NCBI RefSeq assembly: GCF_910591885.1
Contig: NC_063282.1
Coordinates: 870,001 to 934,000 of the forward strand
From: Bombus terrestris
Lineage: Eukaryota > Arthropoda > Insecta > Hymenoptera > Apidae
Length of the DNA stretch: 64,000 nt
Direction of reading: 5' to 3'
Shown: positions 23,322 to 38,300 of the stretch, one piece after another
Position numbering within the stretch: position 1 is the first letter of the stretch
Layout of the letters: every line of letters begins with the position of its first letter
Translations under genes and position numbers: made by a program
The notes under the pieces: model-generated
What the model was told of the DNA's origin: nothing
What the model saw: only the letters and a program-made list of their open reading frames with translations
Database searches by the model: none

Positions 23322-26300
23322 TTACAAAAATTTGCAGAGACAGAACAGAACGAGAACGAAAGTTACAACCGCGGTTCTACACGACGAGCCGTTTATCTCC
23401 GTCTCGGTAACCTTGTATTTGAACTGTTCTTTAACCTCTTGCGCTATGAAAGCTCTTTCTTCCGTCCTAATCGTGGTCGGAGCTGGTTGCTCTCTCACTT
23501 CTTCCGCGATCACAGCTCTGGCTTTTGTCCTGTTCTTTCCTCTTCTAATGTATAACTCGGATAAGGCTGTTAAATACAGAATATTAATTAAACAGTAATA
23601 AAATTGGAATAAGACACGGCAATCGATCTACCTTTATCGACCACTGCGTCTTCCTCGAAATCCACTTTAATGAGAGCAGACATAGTCACTTCAAACAGCT
23701 TGTTATTGTCAGTATTTGAGACGTCGATGGCTCTTCTCTTCCTGCCGAATCCAATTTGACCATTGCTGCACTCGATCTGAAATATCGGATACATTGGGTG
23801 TAGATGAAATTAGATATTGGCATAAATGACGATGAACGTGTGATGCGGCAGAATTGCGTCTTACCCCTTGGCATTTGTCCAAACAAACGTTAACAGTACC
23901 ACGAAATTGGACGTAGGTGCTCTCTGGAAACTTGAAAGCTCGGAATTTCGCTGTTAGAAAGTCTCCATCCACCGTGTTGAAATTTTCGAACAGATATGGG
24001 TCCACGGAACAGCTGAGAGTAGAAAGAGTTACGTATGATATTTTCTTTTTCGTATATTCGAACCCTTTTAACCCTTTCCTTTTTATTTCCGTTCTATTTG
24101 TAATCATCGAGTAGTCGCTGGTGCTATTCGTCTCTTAATATCGTCTTTTAATCTCGTTTATTGTTCAAAACCAAATGATCGTGACGCTATTAGCTCGATA
24201 AATAGTTTGATAAATTAAAATATCGGCTTCTTTCGCTACACCATCAAAGGGTTAAAATAGGAACGAAGTAGAAATTGCTCGCTCACCCGTTGATAATAAT
24301 AGTCTCCTCCTGTGTCTTGGTATCAGTGACCAACATATAAGTAACCAAGAGTCCATAAACGGGAGCAGAGCCATTGTCCAGGAAGATCTCCATCTGCAAA
24401 GGCGTACCTGGGCTAACGTTCAGTTCCCCGGTAACGAGATTGCCACCTTGCCGGACGCCGACTCCCAATATCGGTACCGGTGCCGACTCGGAAATCTCTC
24501 CCCTGATGTCGATCACGCTGTCACAGGAAGCAAAAGATGCGCATAAAATTCCTACCCACGAAAGAAACTTTGTTTCCCGTTGAAATGGGAATAACACGCG
24601 GCCATCTGGCAAATGGAACTATCGAATCCGAGGAAGATGCGTTTGAATGTAATTTCCGGGCAAAAACTACGAGCGAACGTCTATATGATTCAGTAGTCGG
24701 CCGAAGCAAAATTAAACTGTTTGCGATTGGCAAGAAAACGTGGAAAAGTGCGGCGAACGAACTGTGCTGCGACCTGGGTTACTTTCGACAGTCATCGAAT
24801 CTTAGCATCGACCTGAATCGCGTTTCCACTTCTGCCGTCTCATCGGTCGTTTCGTTCGAGCCTTTGCGTCGTACGTCTTTCGACGATCGAACGGCACAAG
24901 CGAACGGAACGGTACTAAAGACAGAGGACGATGATGAAGCCAGAAGAAAAAAAAAAACAGGGACAAAGACGAAGTTTCCGTTTGGACGACACGATCGTCG
25001 ATGGTTGTTTTTCTTGTTCGCATCTGTTATCATTCGTAGATCGAATGGATGGATATGGACGACGCGATCGCTGAGTATCCGAGGAATTTTCAGTTGTTCG
25101 ATCATCCCTCGATAGTCGGCCAATGCGGTCGACGGTGATCCCTAATCGCGATGGACGCATCCAATCGGGCAGGCATGCAATTCCATCGACTTCGTGGAAG
25201 CAGAAACAGTTATCAAGATCGAGAAAGAATTTGCCCGTAGTGCGTAGCTCGACCCCGAGCATCGGCCACGCGAGATACCGCGTGATAATTCAACAATAAA
25301 GATTTTACGGCTTCCTGGTTGAGCGGCGACATCGACGATTCGCAGAATCCACGGGCACGGCGAGGTACGATCGATTAGTACCAATAAATTAGCGCCGCGA
25401 AACAGGAACGAGACAAAAATTCAGCGCTTGTATGGCTGCCACGGAGAGTATACCAGGGAAGAATGTCGCCTCGCGAAGCGACTTTCATCGACGGAAAATA
25501 GGAAGAGGCCTACTCCGTTGCCAACTAAAATTAAGTTAATGGCCAAGTCATCAAAGTAAGAAGATCGAGGGTAACGAAATTGCGTCGGAGGCCTCATTTT
25601 CGAGAGAATCAAGTTTGAAAACTCGTCGAGTATTAGAATCGATCGTCGCTGAGGACAAAAACACAGGAAAATTGGAACGAAAGGTGGAAAATCCTGTGGA
25701 TATACGATTTATTCAAACAAGGTTTTAACAGGCCGTTTAACGTTTAGAAACGGAACGCGCAGCCTACTTCGAAGTGGTCGTTAGTGTCTCTTAAGCGACA
25801 TTTACATGTTCCGGGCAAACAAAAAGATCTCCTTGGATGGTCGCGCGCCGGTCGAAACGTTTTACCAGTAATACACGGAGAATACGAATGACTATGGAGA
25901 AGTCAGTTTTATCGAACGAGCAGGAAAAGGAAGGGAGACTCTGTGACGCGATGTACGCAAGGCTAAAATTACATTTCAGGTTTTCCAGCACCTGCGCCGG
26001 TATAGACTCGAGGAATAAATGGAACGTGGAATCATGAATCAACTTGGCGACCACAACAAACGTCCATCTTCGTTCAGCTCGCACTCGTTTGAATTAGAAA
26101 GCGACGAATACTTGAACTTATTATCCGCGGTACGCTTTGGCCTCCTTGCTTATCCCCACCGCTGTTATATTCTATGGATTGACAAAAAGTCGTTCGAGTC
26201 CCCAGAAGCGTATCTCGTTGCAAATCTATATAACTGAAACGTCCGATCATTCAGCGCAGCGCTAACGGTCGAGCGAATCGTTTCGAAAAATATAATTTTA

Positions 26301-29300
26301 GACCGAACAAAAAGGTAAAAGGTAAACGAGCATCTTGCCAACGGTACAGTGAAAATCAAAAGGCGAGTATACGTGTTGAAGACGCGAAATTTGCCGAAAA
26401 ATATTATGTTATTTATCGTAATATTATGATATTATCTGAATATTACGTAAGTAAGTCTGTAATGTATACTCACTTTTGACTCTCACTGTATATCAGTATG
26501 ACGCGAATAATTACCAGTAAGCCAACAAGCAGTATCTAAATCGAGAATTACCGTTCCCCTTTGATCGAACAGTTTTACCAGCTGTCTATACAATTGCGAT
26601 TAATTGCTTGCTACGAAGCAAGAGCGAACCTCTGGTCTGACTAGGCATGATCTTATTTCACTGCAGGCGCAGCCCGGAAGGTTGCAACCGTTTAAACTAT
26701 CGAAGAGCCAAGGTTCTTCGTAAAACAAAGAGTCACAGATGGATGAAAGTCTCAAACATAATTTTAGTCGTTGCTTGTTCTCGCGATCGCTTAGAGCGAA
26801 TAGAATGTCCTTGACGCGAATACGCAATTATTATTGCGCGCGCACGATCGCGCGAACGGCGAAGGCTGGATTATGTGATTCTAACCGATCGGAAAAGGAG
26901 TTCTATCGTGAAACGATAAGTGGAAAATCGTGCGAATAAGTTTAGAGAATAAATAGCGTAGAAACAGAATATTAAGGTGAAAGATAAACTCACTCGGGTT
27001 CCTGGAAACCTGCTGGAAGAACGCTGCGTCGAACCGCGGTGTGATTGGTTGCGATCGAGATTCCAGGTTTCACAACGACTTCGGTGATAACACACTTTAC
27101 GGTGAACGTGTGCTTGCTGGAATCCGCCGGCTCCTCCACTATTATCCGATGAAAGTACACCTTCTGACCCTGTGTATCATTATGCGTGTGTAATTTTGCT
27201 CGAATCCATGGGATCGCCGATCGAAACAATGAAACGAGTCCTAACAACTTATCGCCAACTCTGAGCACGAATCGATACGTTCGTTCGACCTTTGATTTTA
27301 TTTAGCTCGGAGCCAATCTGTTTTTATTTTACACGCGCAGTCAATCACGAGGTTCGAAGAAAACAGCTTTCGATCAGATCCGACAAAGTCGATCGAACGA
27401 TCCATAAATCACGCGGCGCACCGCCCTGTTCGCTAAATTATTCGATCATTTTAATTATTCGGATGCGATAGTTTTATCAGCGATCAGACTCGTAATTACT
27501 CCCTACCGTGACTTTGTTAACGACTCTAGTGATACCGCATCGCAACATGTCCTGCTCTAAGAGCGGTAATCGGAACGTGGCGACGCCGTTGCTAAGCCGA
27601 GGTTTGCAAGCTTCGTCTGCAAAAGAAGATACGTTTCAACGTGTAAAATACGCGTCTACCTTTGCATCCCGCTTCTATATCTCACGGCCACGTCGGCGTA
27701 CAGCCGACAATAGCCAGAAACACGAAGGGAATCGATCTTTACCTGGAAAGTCCTTCATCTGTTGCAGATATATCCTCGCTTGCGGACTACTCCTTACGAT
27801 GTCAACCTCCATCCACTGTTCCGAGCATCTCACTTTGCTCTGAACTGGAACAGAAAAACCCAGAAGGGATTTCGGATGAGAAATCGTTTCAACTCGATCG
27901 ATATTGCGTATACGCGAGCAATTTAATATCGAACATCTATGGAGCGATATCGGTCAGATAGATTAGACGCGTTTCGGAAAAATGGGCGAGAAACTTGCAA
28001 AGAGGAATCTCGTCCGACGGCGAACGCGAGAAAAACGAAGACGAAAAGTACGACGTAGCCGCAAACTAACTCGCAGTATACCACCGTAATTGCTCCATAA
28101 AGTCGTAAGCGTCTCGACCTTGAAAAGCGAGCAGCTCGACATTGCGCGCTCGAGAAACCCGCGCTCTGATGTACATCCCTTTGGGTTGGACCCTGTTTAT
28201 TCGCGGAACTCGACGATGGATACTTTCACCGTTGGCGAGTAACGTCCGTGTGATACACCTAAACCACCGGTTTACATTATCGCGATGTAAGAACGTTGCA
28301 TCCGGCCGCGAAAAAACGACGAGATAGGAGAAGGAATAATCGCGCGACGCGTGGTTCATTTGCTTCCTGGGTAATTGAATTTTCGGACGATTCGATCGCG
28401 ATCGATGTAGCCCCTCGTGATCGTTAAATCGCCATCGATAATTGTATTTGACTAATGGTAGATTCGCTGTCGATCGGCTGGCGCTCGGCAAAGAAAAATC
28501 CAATGACCGATAATTGAGATCTCCGCGCGATTACCAAGAGCCACGACCAACGATTTCATCCAGAAACACCGTATACTCGAAACGATATCGTGGTTGTCGT
28601 TTGATATATAGTTGCGGCGTTGTTCTTTGGAACAAGCGCAATATCTCTGCGGGACGTAGCACACGCACTTTGCAGCCAACTACGCAGGTCGGGCAATAAT
28701 TCACGGTGAAGTATCATCGTCACGCGGGCAACACGCCGTTAAAGAACGCGGCGTACCTTTCCTACGACAGGAGAACGAAGTCGGGAAAGTTTCGCGCACA
28801 GCCCAACTCTGTCGGCGAACGAGGAACCGGGTTGCTGTTTCAAGATGAACCGATAACGTTTGTCTACGAATCGAAGCAATTAAACGATCCCATCCTCTGA
28901 TAGATTTGTTCTCTTGCGTGATTTAGATACTACCACATAGTACATTCTCGGGGAATTTTATAACCTTTCGTTGATTTCCTTCTGGAAGAGAAAATTTCTC
29001 GTGATCGTTAACTCGATGTCCGTCTCGCTTTCGAGCCGTCGCGCATCGTGACAAGTACGAACGATGAAAAGTCACCCGCGTAGCTCGTGTCTGCCGTAAC
29101 TGGTTGTTCACGGTTTCCGCGAGTCCATCAGGTCGCGATTAACGCGCAAATTACATGACTGCACGTTGTGTCACTTTCAAATAGCCCGAGGATTGGCGGT
29201 CTTTTCCATTAGCGAGTTTAAAGTGTTTCCCCAGGCAGTGCAACCACCTGTAGTAGGTACAATCCTCGAGCCATCTCTCGACAGAGGTCCGTGACCTTCT

Positions 29301-32300
29301 TCTTCTTCTTCTTCTTCTCCTTCTTCTTCATCATCTTCTTCCTCTTCTTCTTCATCATCATCTTCTTCTTCTTCTTCTTCTTCTTCTTTTGTTCTTTCTC
29401 TCTAGTCCTTTTTTCATTTTCGACGTCCGCTACGTTTTTGCAGGAGCCTCTTTTACTCGTTCCTCTTTCGATGCCCGACTCGTTGTTCCTTTCTTTTCTT
29501 CGTCTTCTTCTTCTCCTTCTTCTCCTTCTTCTTATTGTTCTTTCCTCGCCTGCGTCTCCTCTTTGTGTTTTGATCAGCGGCGTTCTCCTAACGTCGTAGT
29601 CACCGCGAGAGATCCTGCACTTCCCATTTCTTCTTCTTCGCTGTTCTCTCTCTCTCTCTCTCTCTCTGTCTCGTGTTCAACCGCGATGTCGTTTATTTAC
29701 CCTACTGTCAGACGCACGGAGGACTTCCTGTTTCGAGTTTTTCAACCTCGTCGACGGTCCAACAACGAGCAGACACTTTTTTCGAGCGTCCCTGCTCGGT
29801 TCGGACACTCGGCCTATTGTCTTGGTAATTTATGCCGCCGATAGGGATCCGCTTTCATTACCGGATAATCGTTTCGCCCGAACGCTGCCGGTTCTTCGTT
29901 CCGCGAACGATTCTCCATGTTGCGAGAGAGGGGCTACGTGACCCCTGTACCTTTCTTCTTTATTATTCTCGCCGAGTTTCCGATCCCTTCCTGTTCTCTT
30001 TGCCGCCATTAAATCCGAGAAGCACGCATCGCCCCGCTCTCTCAGAATTCCGTTCTTCTGTACGTTTCCCCTTCTCCTCTGCTATCGAGCTTCGTTTTAC
30101 TCGTTTCTCTCTTTCGATTTCTTTCCGATCTTTTCTCCGTCCTTCGAAGATTAAGATCTCTGCAGGATTACGAAGAACTCCGAGTCGACCTATGCTCTCG
30201 CGTGGTTTTCCCGACCTGCGACCTTCGTACGCTTCTTCGCTCGCCCTCCGCGTTAATCGCTTTGCGCTTTTTACGTCTGTCGATAGGACTTTCTTCGTGC
30301 CTTGCGTATATTTTTAAACGTTCGCGTTGTGTCGCCAGTGCGTCGACCGGAGTTTGCAGATTTTCGACGAGTCACATTTCTTACATCCGACATCGATCTT
30401 AGAAATCAGTTCGTTGTCGATAGATTCTCTGTTACAGTTGTGTTTTTATTTGTGCTTTCGTTTCCACGTATACGTGATATTTAAAATTCTCTCGCTTAAT
30501 CATAAAATGTCTCTATCGTTCGTGGTAATCTTCGCATACAACGATCTAATATCAGCCTTTGAAACGCCCTCTTTAATCGCGATTCAACCGTTATTATCAG
30601 CATATAGATCATCTAGACGCTGAAGCTATCTTTATTTCGACTCGATATCTACCATGGATAACTGCTTCGATCCCGAGAAAGATTAACTCCTACTGCTTTC
30701 TTCTTTGTTTCTCGTGTTTCTTTGCGACAACACGCGAGCTCGACGAAGAGAATCGGTAGATCGGTTTCACTGTCGATGGCGAAACGTTCCCCATGTATCG
30801 TGGATGCTTTTTGCCGGATTCGCCTGCTAGTGACTGGTGTTCTACTCTTCCGCTTTCTGTCTCTTTCTCTCGTACCTTCTCGGACGCCCTTTCTTCGACT
30901 GTTTCGCAAAGTTGCCGGGAAACAAGAAGGAATTGATGTAAATTACGACAACGTACGATCCCCGGGATTACAATAATTTGAGGCCATTACCGACCTCGGT
31001 GTTAAGACGAGAACCGAGCTGCATAATTACGCACCATCGCTGTGTAACACGCCCTGTGTTGCACGGATTACGGTGCCAAGTTGATTTACCGTCGTTTGAA
31101 TAAATAAGAACCAAGTTACGATCAATGAGAATCAAAAGCGAACTCCTTCCACGAGAGGCCTTTACCGAAACTCTACAAACCAACTAATTTATTTAAATTG
31201 ACCTACAAGTGGGATGCCAAGTGGGGCCAGAAGGTTCTCGCACGGCCGCGTGTCTCTCGACGACAAATGCACGCAGTGCATTCGACCCCATTTTCCACGT
31301 AAGGCAGACAGATAAAGAAAGGGTGGAAATCCGGTGCGACGCGATTAACATTCGTGGCCCGTCGTCCGTGCGTCCACGCGACGTTAACTGTACAACGAAT
31401 AACCGTGAGTCGAGAAGGGCAGACCACGAAGGCGGGAATATCTGTAGCCAGCAATTAAACTGGTCGATAGGTAGACGGCAGCAAAGAATCGGTCGGTCGA
31501 GCAGGAAGCTCGTACGTACTTACGTAGGCGTGCCCTTCCACACATACTTACTACCGGTTGTTACACGGTTTACGTACATCTTGTTCAACAAAAAATATTC
31601 GTACATACCATTATCTTCCTGTTAACGATTTTTTACCAGGTCCTACGTTCTATTCCGTGGTATTAAATTTTTCTAGTCGTACTACCGTATTTATACGTAT
31701 GGATATATAATTCGTGTTATTAATAATAATAATGATAATAATATAATTGATACTACAAACGTCGAACGCAACTGTGCCGGTCGGTGCATTAATTAATGCC
31801 GTTACTCGATGCTTCGATTTAGCTTCATCTCGCTGCACAGCGTGTAGAACGACTCGCACGAGAAATGGATTACACCTTGCAATTATACGCGTTGTAACGA
31901 AACGAAATCGTGTTTCATTTCGCCGACACGAAATTGACTACGGAATCAATTCGTAGCTTCACGATCTGCACCGTGCTATAATAACAACCATCGTTATAAC
32001 GTTGCCGGTACTTCGAGCGGTACAAAATCGACAGGGATGCAGCGCCCGCATGGATATCTACGGTAACCGAGAGATCAGTTTTGGAGACACTGAAAAGGCA
32101 ATCGCCTCGGTCGCAGCCGACTTTTATATCGCCAAGATTCCTTCGAGAGCTTTCTACGACTTCCGGTTGCAAGCGGAATGGATTGCTCGTAAATCGATAC
32201 GCTTTCGAAGTTACAGTTAGAACACGCCGCTGGTAGGCGAGTTTCGATTCTACGCTGGATAGATTTCTCAGAGGGTCCTCTCGCACCATGCTTTACCAAC

Positions 32301-35300
32301 CATCGATATCGAAAAGTCGATCGATTTTACGAGTTAAGCTGCGCAACGTTATTTCTAATTTTACATTTTCTAATCGAAATTCTTTCTTCTCGACTTTGTG
32401 CTCGGCTCAACTTCGTACACGTAATAATACGTTCATAATTGTAATTATCCAAGGCCAGATTACGCGAACACGAAAGAGTCGAATACGAATAACTCGATTG
32501 ATCCGAGAGAGATTTTAATTGGGCGTTAAGCTAACATTTCGTTTCGATAAATAGAATTCGGATAAACGTACTTGTAGGCTACATCGGTTGCCAATTAAAA
32601 ACGTGCGATATTAATTGCCACAATTTCCATTTCTCGTTACCAACGACGTTAATTAAACGGACGCCTACGTTTTCTCGGTTATGCAAATAAATTCGCCGCC
32701 TCGCTAATTCAAACGTCACCACTGTACGTAATTCAATTACTCGTCGTTGTCGTTTCTCGATCTCCACGCGCCACCGTCAGTTATTTTCCCTTCAACAATG
32801 CAACAGTTGCGCGTGTTGCCTCGCGTATTACCTTTTCTCAGAAAAAGACGCGAGCAATTTCAATGTCTGCTTAAGGATTAACCGTTGTAGATGACTGCAG
32901 GCAACAGCTGTCTCGACTTTGCAATTTTTCCTCTACAGGCTATCGTAAAAGCAATTTTATCGCTTCGTTTTTAAATAATTTTCAAAAACGAAAAGGAAAC
33001 GGATAGACGTACGAGTGTCTGACCAGGCAAACTGATTGATTTCATTCTTGCCGCGCTAATCTACGAGAATAAGAATTTATCCCTATACTTTAGGAGAAAA
33101 CGCGTGCAAGTACGCGGTAAAATAACATGTGCCGTATCGCGGAGCTCGCGAAATATTATAATCGAGAGACCGAAGATCGCAGAAGAAATCTGCCTGTTGC
33201 CTCGAGCTGGCTAGACGCGGTGAACAGAACGCACGAAGCGTACCACGACTGCGTAACAGGATCGAAAGTTCGTAATCGATGCGAAGCAGGTTGGCCGCGA
33301 GAGTGATAAAAGAGGAGCGGACTCGGTAACGGTGATTTCATTCCGGTTCCTTTGGCCACGGCGCGATACACGCCACGCTGCGCCGCGCCGCGCCGCCCCG
33401 ATTACAACAGCTGCCAGCGGTAAATCACCGATGATCAGCGATCGTTAGCGCCCTGCGATTCCGTCGATGGGGTTAGGTGAAAATGAAAGAATCACCGCGA
33501 AACCGCGCGTACTCTAAAGTCTAGAGTCTAGAGCGTCCTTATGGTGCGTTTACGATCAAACGAGCGTTGTAAGAGTAAAATTTCGAAATAAAAGCGTAAG
33601 CGAGCATCCGTTCGCCGTCTGACGATTACTCCGCGGATCAGAAAGCGAAAATGGCGAAGAACGAACGTTCGCGGGCTTGGTCTGGACGTATCGTTGGATG
33701 CCTGAAACAACGAGGGCAACGATCGACGCCTCTCTGTTATCTCCTTGCTATCTCCTATGCTAAATCCTCGTCCTTCGCTGGAATTACGTAACTGAAAATA
33801 GCAGACCGGTTTCGATGATGAACAAGCAATTTCGATAGAGCAAAAGCTAAGTGATTTCCCCTTAATCGCCTGCAAGATGTAAAGAGGTTCTTCATTCGCT
33901 GAATCGTTAGGCAGATTCCGCCGGGAGATTGGCACAAAGTCTGGGACGCCACGAGCGAATCTTAAGCACGCGTTTCGTTATTTTCTGCCTCGCAACAGCC
34001 GCCGGTTGTTAAACGACGTGTTGAGAGGCAGGATCCGGACTTGGACCATCGAGGTGGACGATAATGTGATCGAACGCCGGCAGCAGCCAAAGAATCTTAT
34101 TCTTTACCGTGATACGAACAAATCCGGAGATCGACGTTGGAATTTGCTTTGGGTCAGCTGCTCTCTGTCCTTTACATCTACTGTTACCGCTACTGTTCGA
34201 TCCTGTCCGGCTTATGTCGATGGATCCAGGGCCGGCGTATCGAGGTCGTGCAAAGATCAGCTATGAACCTACGAACGCGAGCTATAGGAATCGTAAAAAT
34301 CCTAGAAATATCGCGTCTTTGCAACGACGCGAAACGCAATGCTGGAAATCCGCGGAACGGGCAGAAACGCTATACATCTAAATGGGAATGACGTCAGTCC
34401 TTTGACTCTTGGCTATTGTGCGAGCAACTACTCGGTAACACGCTGACTAATTTCAAGCTGTTTAGAGCTGGTTGACTCTTTGTGAATCGTGAGTAACGAT
34501 AAGAGAGAAGTAGCGATCCAACAACGGCAGTGTCTCGTTTACCGCTGAACATTTTTATAAAGTATCGCGACGAGAAACGACCGCTCCGATTAAAACTGTA
34601 AAATTTGAAAACGATTTCGAAATATACGCAAAAGTTACTTTTCATCGTATGTACGTAGAAATAGTCTGCCGTTCTCATTTCATAAATTATTAAGTACATT
34701 ACATTAAGTACGTTAATTTCCCATGTTCTTTTCTCTCCAAAATTTCATGTAGGACACGGACTATTGCTTCGCAAGAAGATTCCTACGGAGAAGAGGCCGT
34801 CGATTTTCTTCCACGATTCGAAGAAATAATCGTGGAGCGGGGAGGATGCAAATGACGTCGGAGGATCGGTCGGTCGTAGGGTCGCGGCTAGTCACGAAAT
34901 ACAAGAGACACAGGGAGCAAGGTGCATCGCGCGCGCCAAATGCAGAATGAATAATTTATCATGGCGGCGATCCGTGCAGAAATTATGCGCGAAGCCAGCG
35001 ACTACCGTTATGCACATTTTCGGTAATCTCGGCAACGATTAAATCGCCACCGGTCCACCACGGCCGAGCCGATTATTTAAACAATTTTACGCTTCGGATC
35101 ACCGGTGCATAAAACGTTCACACGCGTCGTTACGTGGCCGTTCGACGCGCATTTTTTTCGGTCTGCATTCTTTCAATCTGTTGTACGCGGAACGTAACGA
35201 GCTGCGTCGACTTTTCAGCCGTGGAATTCGCGGTATTTCGCCAACAAAGTCGCCGATTCCTCGATTACCACCGACGCGTAACGGAATTTCATCGCTAACC

Positions 35301-38300
35301 GTGACGGTCGGTTTTTTCCCGCATCTGCTCCCTCGTAGAAAGAGAAAACAGTTGGACATCGATCGAAATCCAGATCGTATCGCGCCATGCCACGGCTATA
35401 AGTTTCGCTCGCGTAATCCCAACGCTGCGAGCTTATCCTACGAAGAACGATCCTTTGTCGTTGAAGGAGACTTCCTTGTACTGTCATCGTCCAGATATCG
35501 AATCTGACTCTATCCGCAGGCGACTTCCGGCACGCTTTATTATCCAGACTTTGTACTGCTCCAGACTCGAGCACGGAATACATTTTCCAGAGGATACTCG
35601 CGCGCTTATCTGATCAGAGAATTTAATTGTTTCCGCGAGTTCGTCCTTTCCACGTTGATTCTCGGACGTCCCCTGCGAGGGAACGGTTCTCCAGTTCGCG
35701 AATATCGTTTCAAGTTTTCCATTTCGCTGCATAGTTCGGCTAAAGATATCTTTATTAACACAGATGAAGAGGGTAAACGCAGAACCTTTTACGTAGAACA
35801 CAAGCACACGGACAACGAACGAGTCGCATATTTTACGAAATCCTTTGAACCGAATTTCCGAGGTTAGGGATATACACGAAAGAACTCTGAACAAACGCAA
35901 TACGCGCGAGTTCGCAGTATTACGTATACGATTCGCAGGGTCGGAATTAACCAGCGACGATATACAGCGATGCGGAAGAAAAGTTCGTGCGAACCTGAAC
36001 GATCTCGCGATGACGATGGAACTGTACTTTGATGGTCGAAGCGTCTGAAAGCACGCGTAGGCATCGGGGGAAGACGTCGGCGAAACGATCGCCTTAATTT
36101 TGAGCTCGCTTTACGACCTCGTTATATCGCGTCTTTGTCGCGAATTCCTTCCCCGGTTCAACAGGATTCTCGTCCGAGTTCCCCAGCAGTCTCCATAGCC
36201 AAGAAAAATGACCGTCCGTTTTGCGTGTACTCGCGTTTAATTTATTTTTAATTCGAACCGTGTCGTTAGCAGGGCCCATAACGTGCAATTATCGCCACAT
36301 ATAAGTAAACGTTCTCGGCGGAACGTACGCGAACCAGCGCAGATTTATTACCTTTGATAGCACAGGTAACGATCATTGGCAGAACAGTGGAATCTTACGA
36401 TACAGTCTCCGTCGAGGAACACGCACGAACGATGCCCGTCCGGGAACTTGTAGGTACGCGCGACTCGCTTCCGATAACGCGCTCGTGTTGCATATTCGAT
36501 ACGGTTGTACCTCTGAGTTTTCTTCATACGCGAATCCACGTAGCCCGAATGGCCAACGTCACGCTCGCCAATCCGGTCAATCGCCGGCGATAAATTCCAG
36601 CCGAAGAATCTCATCTCGACCAATTGGTTCGCGATCGACTTTTACACGAGCGAACGAATCCACTTGCGAATTCATCGCGCGTACTAATCGTTAGAGCGGG
36701 CGTTTATGCTCGTGTCGGTTAAGAACGTCGCGGCTTATTAACGATCGCCGTGATCGTTTTTGCGATCCTTCGTTAATTCGATGGCGTAGATATTAAAGAA
36801 TCGATGGAGGATAGTTTCGTTAACGGGCCTGCGCCTGCAATTACTTTATGATCTCTGTCGACCCTCTTTACAACCTCGCCCCTCGTATCTGATCGAGAAA
36901 ATGCTCTTCTGTGTTTTGTTTTCTCCTTACGCGCAGGACTTTCGTCGCTATTTCTATCTTTATCACCGTAGCGTTAATTCTTCGTTAATCCTGATTTTCA
37001 CCGTGAAGCTTGCGTTTAAGTCGATCTCCAAGAGGAATTTTATCAATTTATTAACGTTTCCCCGAATGGAACGTCTCAGGAGCTAAACGTCGTGTCACGT
37101 TTCTCAAAGGATCGATCTCTATCGAAGCGAGAAGATGTTCTCTTTCCGCGCTGTCAAACGATTAAAGCGAAAGCCGAGAAGAGTCTTTGGATGAATTTTC
37201 ATTGATTTAGGCACGACTGGCGAAGCGTTCGATGGACTCGAGGCCACGATTATTCGATGAAAACGCCGTCTTTGTTAACGAGTTGCGAGTGACTGGCTAC
37301 TTTGAGGAATTGCGGGATCATCGAGGAAGGGAACGGGCAACAACGAAGCCCGCGCGACGTTATACTCTCGTATTCGACCGATTATCATCAATGGCGAAAA
37401 CGACCGGTTAACGGCTATGTCGAGCGTTCTCGCGATAGGTCAGGTGGAGGGAAAAGCGATTATTACGGTTAAGTGGCCACCAGCATCGTCGAAGAAAACG
37501 TCGTCGAGTCGTCTAAACTCGAGACGCGGTAAGAATGCAGCGCAAAGAGATACGCGGTGATTATACCTACTCCATTTCTCGAAAATTGCTACTTTATACG
37601 CGACGCGAGACCAGCCTGAAATTACGTCCCAGATGCGTAAATCCGGTAGGTGGAAATCCTTGAAGCTGAACTACCGAACTCGTCTAATGCGTTTCACCTA
37701 TGCAGCAACATGCGAGCGTAGAAAAACGAAGCGACGAATTTCGTTCGAACGTATTTCTTTTTATAGAAACCGTACTCGTATAACAGGGAACAGGATCAGT
37801 GGAAAAGAAGCTAAATGAACTAGGTAAATGAAATTCATAAAGATCGATGTCGTTGACGTGACAATAACGTGTCTTGAAAATTAAGCGGAAGGAAAGACGC
37901 TAGAAAGAACCGTGCGCATTCGTTGTACATCGGCGAAAGAAGAGACGAATGCGGTGGTCTTTACGTGTCAATCGTCGCGTACGGATGTTGTTCGAACCGG
38001 CAAGAAGATATCGTCCGCCTAAAACGGAGGCGAGGTACCGACGAGCAATTTTTACGGCTCGCCTGTGCTTCGCGAAGCAGCTTATACGGCATCGAGAGAC
38101 GATCGTCGAACGGGAGGAATTCGCCCGTGGGTGCTGCTGTCCGTCCTTCGTCTCTACACGCACAGGCACGCGTGCCCACGCAGCCACGGTGACACGACAC
38201 GCGTGCACAGCGAGTGGTTCGACCGGTATCCGCCATATTTGGCTGGAGGAACAGTCGCGTGAACTACGGAGACGCAGAAAATCCGCCAGGGGAAGAGGTC

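Noticed and set aside
27960..28100. Hydrophobic segment on the minus strand (YVVLFVFVFLAFAVG) as a nearby signal peptide for the ZP gene
   Set aside because: It lacks an in-frame start codon and a good donor, whereas the exon at 42359..42425 has a start, a signal peptide and a matching donor phase.
29291..29599. Open frame of about 100 residues, almost all F, L and S
   Set aside because: It is the translation of a CTT/TTC trinucleotide repeat and has no protein-like content.
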